Shown one piece after another: positions 1 to 10,999 of a stretch of DNA of 64,000 nt. The position numbers were made by a program, and so were the translations under genes. Position 1 is the first letter of the stretch. Every line of letters begins with the position of its first letter. The stretch is from Zanthoxylum bungeanum (Eukaryota; Streptophyta; Magnoliopsida; Sapindales; Rutaceae). The stretch covers positions 124,001 to 188,000 of the forward strand of contig SKCR01038155.1 of the NCBI GenBank assembly GCA_019454045.1. The letters are read 5' to 3'. Below the pieces are notes generated by a model. It made no database searches and was not told the DNA's origin. It worked only from the letters and a program-made list of their open reading frames with translations.

Positions 1-123
1 AACTTCAATTAAACATCATTCAAACATACTCAATCGAACAATTTCATCAAATCATGCTCAAATCGATTTTACCCAATTTTAACCCTAAGTTCATTTCATG
101 CTCAAAATGGCTCAAGATACCAT
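1..123 (-). mobile_element. Copia 5' leader and primer site, cut by window edge
   Basis: Read on the minus strand, positions 122-109 give TGGTATCTTGAGCC, a variant of the tRNA-iMet-type primer-binding site found in the other Copia copies here. One base separates it from the LTR that starts at 124. The remaining bases resemble the first part of the long leader at 45,900-45,975 and 56,100-56,190 (repeated 'atcatgctca', 'catttcatgct' words). The gag-pol part of this element lies left of the window. Confidence 0.7.
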
Positions 124-1394
124 TATTGGGTTTCTATTAAGTCCCAAGGATCAAATCAAGCAATGAAATAATATGTGAATACTCGTAAAAGCATGGCGGA
201 ATCATACTTATAAGGATCAGATTGGATGCATCGAAGAAAAATCTTTTCCTCCTCCATTGAAGAAGCTCTCGGCCAAGGTGCTCCATTTGCATCTTCAAGC
301 TCCAAGCTTTATTAATGGATTCCAAGCTCAAGTTAGGTTTCCCTATCACCTTGTATAACTCCTTTTGGTGTGCTAGCACTATGTCTTCTTCATTGTATCT
401 CACGGCCAAGCCAAGATCAAGAAGAAAAATTGGTTTCAAAACCAAAATGGAGAGAAGAGAGAAAAGGCCACTATGGCCGAATGTGAGAGAGAGAGAGAGA
501 GATGAAAGTGTTGTCTATCTTGTTTTCAAAAAACATAATAAACATATACCAAAATCTCTACCAAAATTTTGGAAAAAGCTTTCAAAAAGTCAACCAAAAT
601 TTTGGCTCCAAAATGGCATTAAATGCCCACACCAACCAACATCATGAATAGTGACAACATGTCACTCACCAAAAAGGTGATTTGATGTCTATCACTAAAG
701 TGATTGATGTGACGCGTGATGACTTGCAGGTCCCACTTCGATTCTAAATGCGAATGGTTCCACAAACACTCCCGGGCCCGGATTCGCTAATTCCGAATTA
801 ACGAATTTTTCGTTGCGTCGTAATTAAATCTAATTTAATTAAATAATCATGCCTAGCATAATTACTATTCACATCGCTAACGAATTAATTCTAAATTAAT
901 TCGTTCGCCCGAATTAAAATCCGATTTTAATTCCGCGTCGAAATCCAATTTCGATTAATATATCGAATATATTAATTTATCGATTAATTCCAAATTAATC
1001 ATTATCTCTCTTTATTTAATTTTATCCTAGATAAAATATCTCCGTATTTAATCCTAGATTAATTTTCTCTCTCATCCAATTAATCCCAGATTAATTAAAG
1101 TGCGAGTCATACATCATCGGTGAATCTTCGGGAAGCGACACATGAGATCCCTGGATATGTTGGCAGTAAATACGATCGTCAGACTATCTGAACACTTACG
1201 TACCTAGTACTACGTTTTACCGATTTACAAGACAAGGTTGGCTTCTAGCAAAGTGTCATGCCTACCCAATTCTCCAGAAACATGTTTACAGGAATAATCG
1301 ATCTATATCAGGCATAGTATACGTGGTATCTTGTATGTCGATCCAGTATCGGATGCCACGTGCTAGGCTTGGGGCTGGAATTGTGTCTGCTCCG
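124..1394 (-). mobile_element. Copia 5' LTR, proximal part (minus strand)
   Basis: This is the first part of a minus-strand LTR of the large-LTR Copia family. The edge at 124 reads 'tattggg', a decayed form of the expected TGTTGAG, directly after the primer site. The stretch at about 1,100-1,394 matches the same part of other LTRs ('gttggcagtaaatacg', 'ctacccaattctccagaaa'). It stops at CTCCG (1,390-1,394), where a solo LTR has inserted, and resumes at 3,538. ORFs of about 100 codons at 137-647 are in LTR sequence and match no known protein. Confidence 0.8.
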
Positions 1395-3537
1395 TGTTGG
1401 ACAAAATGACCCATATCGTCACTATTTGCACAGAACATTGTGTTGTTGTAGCAAATTAACTATGTAATAAGGAAATTGCACTCTCATCATTTGTGATTAG
1501 ATCACCATAGATATATAAATGAAGAGAGGTCCCTATGATTAGTTCCTGGATTGAGATGATATGAGACAGTATCAGTCCACGAAGGATTAATCATTAAATA
1601 TCCCTAGCCGTAGTATTATCGAGACTGGACATCGATAATGCGGAATAGGCTAGTATTGCACTTGTGCGCATTGTGAGGGCACAACTGCATAGTTCTCATA
1701 TATATAAGTATTGGATACTTATGCAAGTGCGATAGGAGGTCGTGTTTCACCAATGGTACGGGAAACAGCTTCGCTCTGGATAGACCCCTTGGAATCCCAT
1801 TGGTATTATGACTATGTGTCTATGGGAGGCCGAAATCAAGGTAGGTGTGTATAGTCTTAACCTGAGACTTGCATCGCTAATACTTACGATAATCGATAAA
1901 CTTTGGTCTTGGTGGTAGGGGGCTTTGACCGGTTCTGTGTACACCACTTCTGGGTTTATCAGAGAGTCGTAGAGTATTGGGTGTGATGTCAAGACGGAAG
2001 TGTCACTTCAGTCATATTGGAGATGATGTCACGCAGGATACGGTACTAGTGCTCTTGAGTGTTGCGCAACCAATCGGGATATTGTGACCAGGTCATGTAT
2101 ATCCGATTATAGAGACTATGTTACCAGACATCCGATATGTGCTTCGGACGGGGCAGACACTTATCCAGCCCCAGCCCTAGCACGTGATTATCCGATACTG
2201 GACCGATACGCACAATACTTAGTATACTACGCTTGATACAGATCTATATATTCCTATAAGAATATTTCTGGAGAATTGGGTAGGCATGGCGCTTTGCTAG
2301 AAGCCAACCTTGTCTTGTAAATCGGTATAAACGTAGTACGAGGTACTTACGTGTTCGGATAGTCCGACGACCGTATTTACTGCCAACATATCCGGAGATC
2401 TCATGGGTCGCTTCCCGAAGATTCACCGATGATGTATGACTCGCACTTTAATTAATCTGGGATTAATTAGAAGAGATAGAAAATTAATCTGGGATTAATT
2501 CGATGAGAGAGAAAATTAATCTGGGATTAATTACGGAGATATTTTATCTGGGATAAAATATTAATTAAAGAGAGAGAACGATTAATTTAGAATTAATCGA
2601 TAAAATAATATATCCGATATATTATATGAAATTGGATTTCGACGCGGAATTAAAATTGGATTTTAATTCGGGCGAACGAATCAATTTAGAATTAATTCGT
2701 TAGCGACGTGAATAGTGATTTCGCTAGGCGTAATCATTTAATTACGACGCGACGGAAAATTCGTTAATTTGGAATTAGCGAACCCGAGCCCGAGAGTGAT
2801 TGCGAGCGCATTCGTATTTTGAATCCGAGCGCGGCACGCAAGTCATATCAAGCGTCAAATTACTAGTCGCATCAATCGTCAAATCAATTGTCACTTTATT
2901 AAAGTGATGTGACTTAAAGTGTAGAGATGTGATGTGAATAGTGATGTGAAGTGATTGAAAAGCACTTTTTGCTTTTTGCTTTTGACTTTTGTTTTTGAAA
3001 TTTAAAATGGTAAATGCTTTATTTATTTGGGAAATATAAAAGCATTTTACAATTTATTTTTTCATTAACACTCTCTCTCTCTCCAAAAACGAAATGGCTT
3101 CTCCCTCTCCCTCTCACTCACGGTTTTGGTTCTCTTTTGGAGCCAAAATTCTTCATCTCTCTCTCACGGCTTTGAGCCAAAATCTTCTTCAATTTTTGGT
3201 TTGATCAAAGACAAAGAAGAAGAAAGAGTGCTAGCACACACATGGGTTGTATTATGGTGATAGGGAAACGAATTTGTGAGCATGGAAAGCTTGAAGCTTG
3301 GAGCTTCAATGGTGACATCCATGGCCGAATTTTAAAGGAAGAAGATGACCCAAAACCGAGCATGGTAGCAGTCCAAGGAGGCCAAAACCGAGCTCAACAA
3401 AGCAAGAAAAAGGCTTGTGTTCTTTGCATCTCAAACCAATCATTGTGAGTATTTATTTCCGCCATTATTCCTTGATGTGTTCATGCGATTTTATGCTTGT
3501 TTTGGATGATTCTTGGGACCTAATTAGGAACTCAACA
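1395..3537 (+). mobile_element. Solo LTR, large-LTR Copia family (nested)
   Basis: It starts TGTTGGACAAAATGACCC and ends GGAACTCAACA. It is flanked on both sides by the 5-bp duplication CTCCG (1,390-1,394 and 3,538-3,542). No internal region or second LTR is present, so it is a solo LTR of 2,143 bp, left by recombination between the two LTRs of an inserted element. It carries the family hairpin at 1,615-1,639 and three spaced copies of ATTAATCTGGGATTAATT at about 2,453-2,533. It sits inside an LTR of the same broad family in the opposite direction. Confidence 0.93.
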
Positions 3538-4291
3538 CTCCGTACGAAGCACATGTCGGATGTCTGGTAACTAGTCTCTATAATCGGATATACATGACCT
3601 AGTCATAATATCCTGATGACTGCAGTACTTAAGAGCACCAGTTCCGTATCCTACGTGACATCATCTCCATTGTGACTGGAGTGATACTTCCATATTGACA
3701 TCACACCCAACACACTACGATTCTCAATATACCCAGCAGAGGCGTACACAGAACCGGTTAAAGCCTTGGATGATCAAAACCAAAGTATATTAATAGTCGC
3801 AAGTATTAGCGGTGCAAGTCTCAGGTTAAGACCAAATACACCTACCCTGATTTCGGACTTCCATAGACACATAGTCATACTACCAATGGAATTCCGAAGA
3901 GGTCTATCCAGAGCGAAGCTATTTTCCGTACCATCGGTAAAACCAACCTCCTATTACACTTGAATGAGTATCATATACCCAAATATATGAGAACTATGCT
4001 ATTGTGCCCTCACAACGTGCACAAGTGTAATACTAGTCTTTTAAGCATTTATCGATGTCCATCTCGATAATACTCTGACTTGGGATATTTAATGATTATA
4101 CCTTCGTGGACTGATACTGTCTCATATCATCTCAATCTAGGTACTAATCATAGGGACCTCCTATCATTTATACATCTAGGTGATCTAATCACAAATGATA
4201 AGAGAGTAATCTCATTTGTCACATAGTTAATTTGTACAACAACACCATGATCTGTACAAATAGTGACGCTATGGGTCATAATTGTCCAACA
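3538..4291 (-). mobile_element. Copia 5' LTR, distal part (minus strand)
   Basis: This continues the minus-strand LTR interrupted at 1,394. The first five bases are the duplicated target CTCCG. It runs through family-typical sequence ('ccagagcgaagc', the hairpin arms near 4,047-4,071) to the edge '...ggtcataattgtccaaca' at 4,291, which is the reverse complement of the LTR start TGTTGGACAATTATGACC. Together with 124-1,394 the LTR is about 2.0 kb. The element's own target duplication cannot be tested because its other end is outside the window. Confidence 0.85.
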
Positions 4292-5391
4292 AATTTGACT
4301 TAATTGGATACCGCATTTATGGTCGGTTGGACATAATTAAAATTTGACTTAATCCTGACTTAATTGGATACCGTCTATATGGTATGTTGGTAATTCATGC
4401 AAATTATTATATATTATAATAAGGGATATTTCTATATTTGAATTAATAAAAGTGGATCCCCTAATCCCAGCATTTCATTCTATTTTTTTTATTTTAACTT
4501 TTTAATTTTCAACTTGTTTAATAATGTTTTATATATTTATGTCTTTAGTAGTCCTAGATATATGTCGTAACTAAATACATTGTCTAAGGTTGTGATGAAA
4601 TCCAATATCAATGATTTAATAAGTTGACTTTTCTTATGCCATGTGTGATGTTTTGGTTTATTTATTGAGTCTAGTTCTCAATGCTTCTTGTTAATTGGCC
4701 ATTATTAAGATTGATTAGGTAAACTTAAAATTAATTTGGAAAAGTGATTTTAAGTTTAGCCGTAGACTCAATAGCTCATGATCTCACACTCACCTTAGAG
4801 ATTTCCTTCCAAGATAGGAATATACCTGTCGGGCATGGGTAGACATAATTGGAACTTGACCTTAATAAATTTTGAGTTCCTTATTTAACATATGAGTATA
4901 GTTAATTGGGTTACTTTGGGTGTTTGTATCTGACCATCGGAAGAGACTTTTGTATATTTTCGTGTTCCAGGTTAATAAACTGACATATTACACAACCATA
5001 AGATAATCACTTCATCTTTAGAATGATATTGGAATGATTCAAAACCCTAGATAGTTTCATAATATTGATTTCTTTTAATTTACTTTTGCACTATTTTAAT
5101 TATTTCTCTTTAGTTAAAATCACCATCCAAACAACAATCAATCTTTTAGACACTTGTAGAAATTTAACTTCAATAAATTAATAGTATAGTTATTAAGTCC
5201 TCGTGGGATCGATATATTTTATACTACTTGAATGATACGTGCGCTTGCATAATGTGAATGATTTCACCGATCAGTATATTTTTCTTCATCTCTCCTATTT
5301 CTGTTTCTTACAGTATCTAAGATTATATATACCATCGGTACATTTTTATGTTTCTCAACGGGATAAGACTATTGAAAATGTGTTATTGGAT
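4292..5391 (+). mobile_element. Athila-like gypsy LTR, 3' part, plus extension
   Basis: 4,292-5,273 aligns by eye with 11,718-12,733, the 3' half of the LTR that follows the polypurine tract at 11,000. The LTR edge by comparison with the solo LTRs at 48,811 and 59,028 is ...CACCGATCA at 5,273. A further stretch, 5,274-5,391, matches 12,734 onward, past that edge. The left part of this LTR was displaced by the minus-strand Copia at 124-4,291. No ORF of interest. Confidence 0.75.
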
Positions 5392-7516
5392 TGTTGGATA
5401 ATATGACCCATAGCGTCACTATTTGCACAGATCATTGTGATGTTGTAGCAAATTAACTATGTAACAAGGAAATTGCACTCTCATCATTTGTGATTAGATC
5501 ACCATAGATATATAATGAAGAGAGGTCCTTATGATTAGTTCCTGGATTGAGATGATATGAGACAGTATCAGTCCACGAAGGATTAATCATTAAATATCCC
5601 TAGCCGTAGTATTATCGAGACTGGACATCGATAATGCGGAATAGGCTAGTATTGCACTTGTGCGCGTTGTGAGGGCACAACGGCATAGTTCTCATATATA
5701 TAAGTGTTGGAGACTTATGCAAGTGCGATAGGAGGTCGTGTTTCACCGATGGTACGGGAAACAGCTTCGCTCTGGATAGACCCCTCGGAATCCCATTGGT
5801 ATTATGACTATGTGTCTATGGGAGGCCGAAGTCAAGGTAGGTGTGTATAGTCTTAACCTGAGACTTGCATCGCTAATACTTACGATAATCGATAAACTTT
5901 GGTTTTGGTGGTTGGGGACCCTGACCAGGTTCTGTGTCTACCACTTCTGGGTTTATCAGAGAGTCGTAGAGTATTGGATGTGATGTCGAGACGGAAGTAT
6001 CACTCCAGTCATAATGGAGATGATGTCACGCAGGATACGGAATTAGTGCTCTTAAGTGATGCGCATCCAATCGTGATATTATGACCAGGTCATGAATATC
6101 CGATTATAGAGACTAGTTACCAGACATCCGATATGTGTTTCGGACGGGGTAGACACTTATCCAGCCCCAGCCCTAACACGTGACTATCCGATACTGGGCC
6201 GATATGCACAATACGATTGTATACTACGCTTGATATAGATCTAAATATTCTTAAAAGGATATGTCCGGAAAATTGGGTAGACTTGGTACTTTGCTAGGAG
6301 TCGACCTTGTCTCGTAAATCGGTAGAACGTAGTACTTGGTACGTACGTGATTCGGTTACACCGACGACCGTATTTATAGCCAACTTATCCGGAGATCTCA
6401 TGGGTCGCTTCCCGATAATCCACCGATGACGCACAACTCGCACTCTTGAATAATCTGGGATTATATAGAGAGAGAGAAAATTATTCTAGGATTAATTACG
6501 GAGATATTTTATCTCGGATAAAATATCGTCGAGAGAGAGATAACGATTAATTTGGAATTAATCGGTAAATTAATATATTCGATATATTAAACGAAATTAG
6601 ATTTCGACGCGGAATTAAAATTAGATTTTAATTCGGGCGAACGAATTAATTTAGAATTAATTCGTTAGCGATGTGAATAGTGAATTCGCTAGGCGTAATC
6701 ATTTAATTACGACGCGACGGAAAAATTGTTAATTTGGAATTAGCGAACCCGAGCCCGAGTGTGATTGCGAGCGCATTCGTATTTCGAATTCGAGTGCGGC
6801 GATGCAAGTCACATCAAGCGTCAAATCTAACGTCAAGTCATTCATCACATCAAGCGTCAAATCAAACGTCACTTTGAGTGATGTGATTGATTGATTGATT
6901 GATGTGATTGAGTTGATTGATTGATTGACACCATCAAATCACTTTAATAAAGTGACTATGAATAGTTGATGGGTGTAGGTGTAATAGTGTTTGGAGGGAA
7001 AAACTTTTGCTTTTGATTTTTAATTAAATCATTTAAGTAATTGTTTTTTGTATTTTTATTAGAAAATATATAAACCTTTTTTGGAAAAGGTTTGACCATT
7101 CCATTCATTTTTACACAAATCTCTTCTCTCTCATTTGCTCTCTCTTCCTCACGCCCAAACACACATGGGGACTGTTTTTGAAGCAAATGCCGTGAGCCAT
7201 AGGGAAGCCAAGAGTGGGTTTTCATGGTGAAAATCCAAGTGCTAGCACACTTGGGAGTCTTGCGAAGGTGTAGGGAGGTTCACCCATGAGCCGGGATCCG
7301 TCGGACGAAGTTTGGAGCTCCGTTCTTCAACCCAAAAATCTGAAAATGGTGACAGTGGACTGCCAGCAGTGGCGCCACTTGGCAGTGAGTTTCTTGGTTC
7401 GATTCGCCTCCAAATCGACTCAACCGATCGATGTGAGTATTCCGCTATCTCCGTTGATGTGTTCACTCATTGTTTCATGCTTAGATTTGATCTTGGGACC
7501 TAATAGAAACTCAACA
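5392..7516 (+). mobile_element. Solo LTR, large-LTR Copia family
   Basis: It starts TGTTGGATAATATGACCC and ends GAAACTCAACA, 2,125 bp. Flanks are TGGAT (5,387-5,391) and GGGAT (7,517-7,521), a target duplication with one change; the uninterrupted sister sequence at about 12,848 reads GGGATTACATTG across the site. It is closely related to the solo LTR at 1,395-3,537. Hairpin at 5,611-5,635; a short (GATT)n run lies at about 6,885-6,925. Confidence 0.9.
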
Positions 7517-7634
7517 GGGATTACATTGTAAGTGTCAATAATAGAATTTTTCCAAATAACAGATGAATTATCACGTATTTATAAGAAATCAATATTATGA
7601 AACTATCTAGGATTATAAATCCTTCCAATATCCT
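7517..7634 (+). mobile_element. Gypsy remnant with inverted LTR shard
   Basis: 7,517-7,582 continues the sequence interrupted at 5,391 and matches 12,848-12,911. At 7,583-7,633 about 50 bases are the reverse complement of LTR sequence near 12,483-12,535 ('aagaaatcaatattatgaa...ccttccaatatcc'). The integrase fragment begins directly after, so this is a rearrangement scar that removed gag, protease and most of pol. Confidence 0.65.
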
Positions 7635-8106
7635 ATCTAGTCTACAAAATTGGATGACGTATTATGGGCCTACCGAACAGCTTACAAGACACCCATTGGA
7701 ATGTCCCCATTTCGATGGTGTTTGGGAAAGCATGCCATCTACATGTGGAGCTCGAACATAAAGCGTATTGGGCACTGCAAAAGCTGATTTTGATCTTCAA
7801 GCAGCAGGAGAGAAAAAAACTCCAACAACTGAACGAATTGGAAGAATTTCACCTTCAAGCTTATAAGAATGCCAAACTGTACAAAGAAAAGACCAAGAAG
7901 TGGCATGATCAGAAAATAGTGCGCAGACAATTGGAACAAAGCAGTATGTGTTGTTATACAACTCAAGATTGAAACTTTTTCCTAGAAAGTTGAAATCACG
8001 GTGGTCAGGTCCATTTGTGATTATCCAAGTGTTACCCTATGGAGTAGTTGAGATAGATAACCCCAACTCCAACAACACATTCAGGGTCAACAGCCAACGT
8101 GTCTAA
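7635..8106 (+). pseudogene. Ty3/gypsy (Athila-like) integrase C-terminal fragment
   Basis: This is the end of a gypsy pol polyprotein: the tail of the integrase core and its C-terminal domain, which together insert retroelement cDNA into chromosomes. Across three frames one reads [20 protein letters not shown], then [20 protein letters not shown], then YKEKTKKWHDQKI, then SRWSGPFVI, ending RVNSQRV at a TAA at 8,104. The blocks [25 protein letters not shown] and RWSGPF are typical of plant gypsy integrases, Athila type in particular. At least two frameshifts (near 7,720 and 7,945) and a missing N-terminal half make it non-functional. The following 'ggcagggaggcaaccca' is also typical of sequence after Athila pol. 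Confidence 0.85.
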
Positions 8107-8290
8107 CACTATTGGGGAGAATCATTTGAGAAATAAAAAGAGAGTCTCACACTAGTAGATCCAGCCTAACATTTGTATTGTCATGTCTAGCTGATGACGT
8201 TAAGCTTAACACTGGCAGGGAGGCAACCCATGCAATTTGTGTATATATAGAGATTTTATGTGTTTAATTTTTGTAGGAAAAGTCACAGAC
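8107..8290 (+). other. Spacer after pol with splice-acceptor-like site
   Basis: No ORF. It contains the 'ctggcagggaggcaaccca' block common after Athila pol and ends in a T-rich run followed by TTTGTAG/G (AG at 8,275-8,276), 15 bases before the first ATG of the next ORF. In Athila-type elements the ORF after pol is thought to be expressed from spliced RNA, so this could be its acceptor; that is inference. Confidence 0.4.
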
Positions 8291-8842
8291 ATGACAGAAG
8301 ACGTTCTCATAAAATTTCAAAAATATTTTCCTCATCTCCCTCAAAACTCTCTGATGAAAATCTACAAAGCACGCATTGAAAGAACGAGGCTTCTCATGAT
8401 CTGAGGTATTCCTAGTGATATTCATTGGATAATTGAGGCATGAGTCCACTTGGCAGGTGATTCATCTGTCTCTTTCATTTCATTTCTGCTTGGTTTAGGA
8501 AAAAGAACCTATGCTAAGAAAAGAATAGCTAAACGATTAGGTGTTTGTTATAAATGTGTACGATGTACATGCAATATTCGTTGTCATTCTTTAGGAATGA
8601 TGTCTGATAATCGCGAAGATAAAATAAAATTCATTAGGGATGGCATGAGTAAGGAGTCATTATATGACATATCATTGACTATTGAGACGCATCCCAGTGG
8701 ATATGTCTATCACATAATTCATAACTTATATACACAGTTTCGAAGAGAAAGACAACAATTGAGTCTTAGGAATCTGACTTTAAAATACCATGTTTGTAAA
8801 TTTATAAGAAAATTGGATGGGAAGATTGTCCCTGACATATAG
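8291..8842 (+). pseudogene. Unrecognised accessory ORF with cysteine cluster
   Basis: One reading frame runs from ATG at 8,291 to the stop at 8,840-8,842, 184 codons, broken by two TGA codons (8,402 and 8,441). The first part (37 residues, MTEDVLIKFQKYFPHL...) is followed after the stops by a basic stretch (GKRTYAKKRIAKRL), a cluster CYKCVRCTCNIRC that could bind zinc, and a region rich in charged residues (DNREDKIKFIRDGMSKESLY, RRERQQLSLR). The first in-frame ATG after the second stop is at 8,597. I do not recognise the family. Its place between pol and the 3' LTR is where Athila elements carry an env-like or other extra ORF, but I see no signal peptide or membrane span. It may instead be a captured host fragment. 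Now dead, unless the two TGAs are sequencing errors. Confidence 0.55.
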
Positions 8843-9139
8843 AGGCATTTAAGTCGATTACTTAAGAAGATTTGAGCCACAATCACAGCTCCCTACACAT
8901 ATTTTTGTTTTAATTTCTTTATCTTTAACTAATAATTGTGATTTATTTTGTTATTTTCTTTTATTTTCACCGACAAGATCCAGACTTTTTGACTTTCACT
9001 ATTTATTTTACTATTAAGCTAATAATTTTCATTTGGCAGGTACTAGTACTATTATTACTCACCTTTTTTTTTTCAGGATCTATAAATTTAGCTCATCATT
9101 GCTCTCTTCAACACATCCAGATTTGAGAGAGTAAAAAAA
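8843..9139 (+). other. Spacer between the two accessory ORFs
   Basis: A/T-rich, no credible coding sequence. It holds two splice-acceptor-like sites, ATTTGGCAG/G (AG at 9,038-9,039) and a ten-T run with TTTCAG/G (AG at 9,075-9,076). The second is 65 bases before the LOG ATG. The stretch 9,077-9,139 may be 5' untranslated sequence brought in with the LOG copy. Confidence 0.35.
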
Positions 9140-9777
9140 ATGGAAGCAACTTCAAGAAGATGAGTTGTTGACATCTGTGTGTTTTGTGGTACTAGTTCTA
9201 ATTCTAAACCAGAATTCGCTGAAGTAGTAAAAGAATTGGGTAGAGTCATGGGAAAGAGAAATATGCACTTGGTATATAGCCATGGAAATCTTGGACTGAT
9301 GGGATACATTTCAAGGGCTGTACAGGAAAGAGTCAGTCAAGTTTTGGGGATCATCCAAAACCTTTGGTGGACGCGAATCTTATCGGACAATCAAATGGGG
9401 AGGAATGCACTATGTCAGTTATGTACAAATGACTAATTGAAATGATATATCGTGCTGATGCTTTTATTACTTTGCCAGGAGAGGAAATCTTCACAGTGAT
9501 ATCTTGGGTGAACTTGAACATACACCATAAAATAATTAGATCGTTTAATGTTGATGGATTTTTTGACTTTCTTTTTGTGTTTATTGAAGATGTCAGGAGA
9601 AATAGCTTCCTTTCAAAACCTGTAAAATATATCCTCTTCACTGTCAGAACATCTAGTACTTTAATTAAACAACTCTTGATGTTTGAACCAAATATTCACC
9701 CTATCTTTTCCAAGTTGAACTGATCTGATAATGATCGTGGTAAGAAGTGTCAGATAAATCCAGATCTTAATATTTAG
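9140..9777 (+). pseudogene. LOG-like: LOG-like cytokinin phosphoribohydrolase, intron-free damaged copy
   Basis: LOG enzymes release active cytokinin bases from their riboside 5'-monophosphates in the cytosol. From ATG 9,140 one reads VVDICVFCGTSSNSKPEF, KELGRVMGKRNMHLVY, GNLGLMGYISRAVQERVSQV, then in another frame MIYRADAFITLPG-EEIFTV, ISWVNLNIHHK, NVDGFFDF and FIEDVRRNSFLSKPV to the end at 9,775-9,777. The collinear match covers about 213 codons, the usual LOG length. Known LOG genes have several introns; none is visible here, which suggests a reverse-transcribed copy. Damage: TGA at 9,161, a frameshift near 9,350 with a stop at about 9,435, TGA at 9,721. The catalytic PGGxGTxxE motif is reduced to PGEE, a loss of about 5 residues, and the usual GGG before LGLMG reads SHG. 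Not a working enzyme. Confidence 0.88.
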
Positions 9778-10292
9778 TTTTCTTTTTAGATATAGATACA
9801 ATTGATAATTCCACGCTAACCAGGTACTGCCTTCTAAACTCTTATTCTTCTTTTTAAGATATTAGGGGCAATATCTCAATTAGGTTTGGGGGAGGGAATA
9901 GGTGATTAATATCTTATTTTATGTTTTTTTTTTAACTTTGTGTGTTTTTATTAAAAAAAAAATTTGTTTTGATTTTATGTTTTTAACTTTACTAACCAAG
10001 TGGAATTGTGTTTTAAGATAGCTGAGAAGGGAGTTTCCTCTTCTGAGACGTATCTAAATTTGATTCGTAAAAAGTTAATTTTTGTTTATTTCCTTTTGAA
10101 TTATTTAAATTTGTGAATTCTCCAAAATATTGACTAAATTTGATCTTCATATGCTCATTTGACAGGTATTATCAACATACATGGTAACATACCGACATGG
10201 ATTATGAGTGAAAATTTTATAATATTTAGTTCTCTAGTTTATTGGAGCCAGCACCTAAGGTAGTGAAATATTTACTTTAAAAAAAATTAACC

Positions 10293-10522
10293 AAGTTTTA
10301 CTTAGTAACCAGACATCTTGCCTAGCAGGCAGTGACTATTCGTTTCAAACGGTACAGTTTGAGTTAGTTAGATAATAAGTAAGCTTTTACTTAGTAACCG
10401 GACGTCTTGCCTACGTAAGCAGTAACTGTTCGTGTCAAACGGTATAACTAGTTTAATAAAGCTTTTACTCAGTAACCGGACATCTTGCCTCAGTAAGCAT
10501 TGATCGTTCGCGTCAAACGGTA
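10293..10522 (+). repeat. Three degenerate direct repeats of about 62 bp
   Basis: Units at 10,293-10,354, 10,381-10,444 and 10,459-10,522 share AAGCTTTTACTTAGTAACCG, 'gacatcttgcct', 'aagca', 'gttcg' and a terminal 'gtcaaacggta'. Spacing is 88 and 78 bp. They lie between the LOG copy and the polypurine tract. Confidence 0.85.
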
Positions 10523-10999
10523 AAGGTTAAAAAAATGCTTACAAACATCATTGCCAATACGTGTGAACTCTAACTTAACTTTAGGATAAAGATATTACTC
10601 TCTTTTCAACTACACATGTGAATATTGTGGGCACAATGAATTGATTAATACCATGTTAATTGTGTATATGGAGAATGGTAAAAAGTATATAAGAATTTAC
10701 TTATTTAGTAATTTAGAAAGAAAAAAAATATATTAACTTGGATAAGAATTTCTTTTTTTTAACTTTTTTATTTTTATTTTTTGTTTGAGTGATTGTACAT
10801 TTGATTGACATTTCTGGGTATCATCGGTGTAAGCCCTCACGAGACTTCAACTTGTTCACCAGGACACCTAGAGGTTTAAAGGCTTGTTGCGTATCCTAAA
10901 TGCAACTGTGATCCCTATGAAAGTGGCTTAGGATAATTTACTTTACAATTATTTATTGCATTTTATTTTGTTTTTTTGCTCGAGGAAAATTAAAGTGTT

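Noticed and set aside
137..647. Two overlapping ORFs of about 100 codons on opposite strands
   Set aside because: They lie in LTR sequence, overlap each other and match no known protein; related LTRs do not keep the frames.
9140..9777. A working LOG gene
   Set aside because: The PGGxGTxxE motif is lost, the frame is shifted near 9,350 and there are stops at 9,161 and 9,721.
9878..9890. First polypurine tract as the start of an LTR at about 9,891
   Set aside because: No LTR-like sequence follows; the tract at 11,000-11,010 is the one that abuts an LTR.
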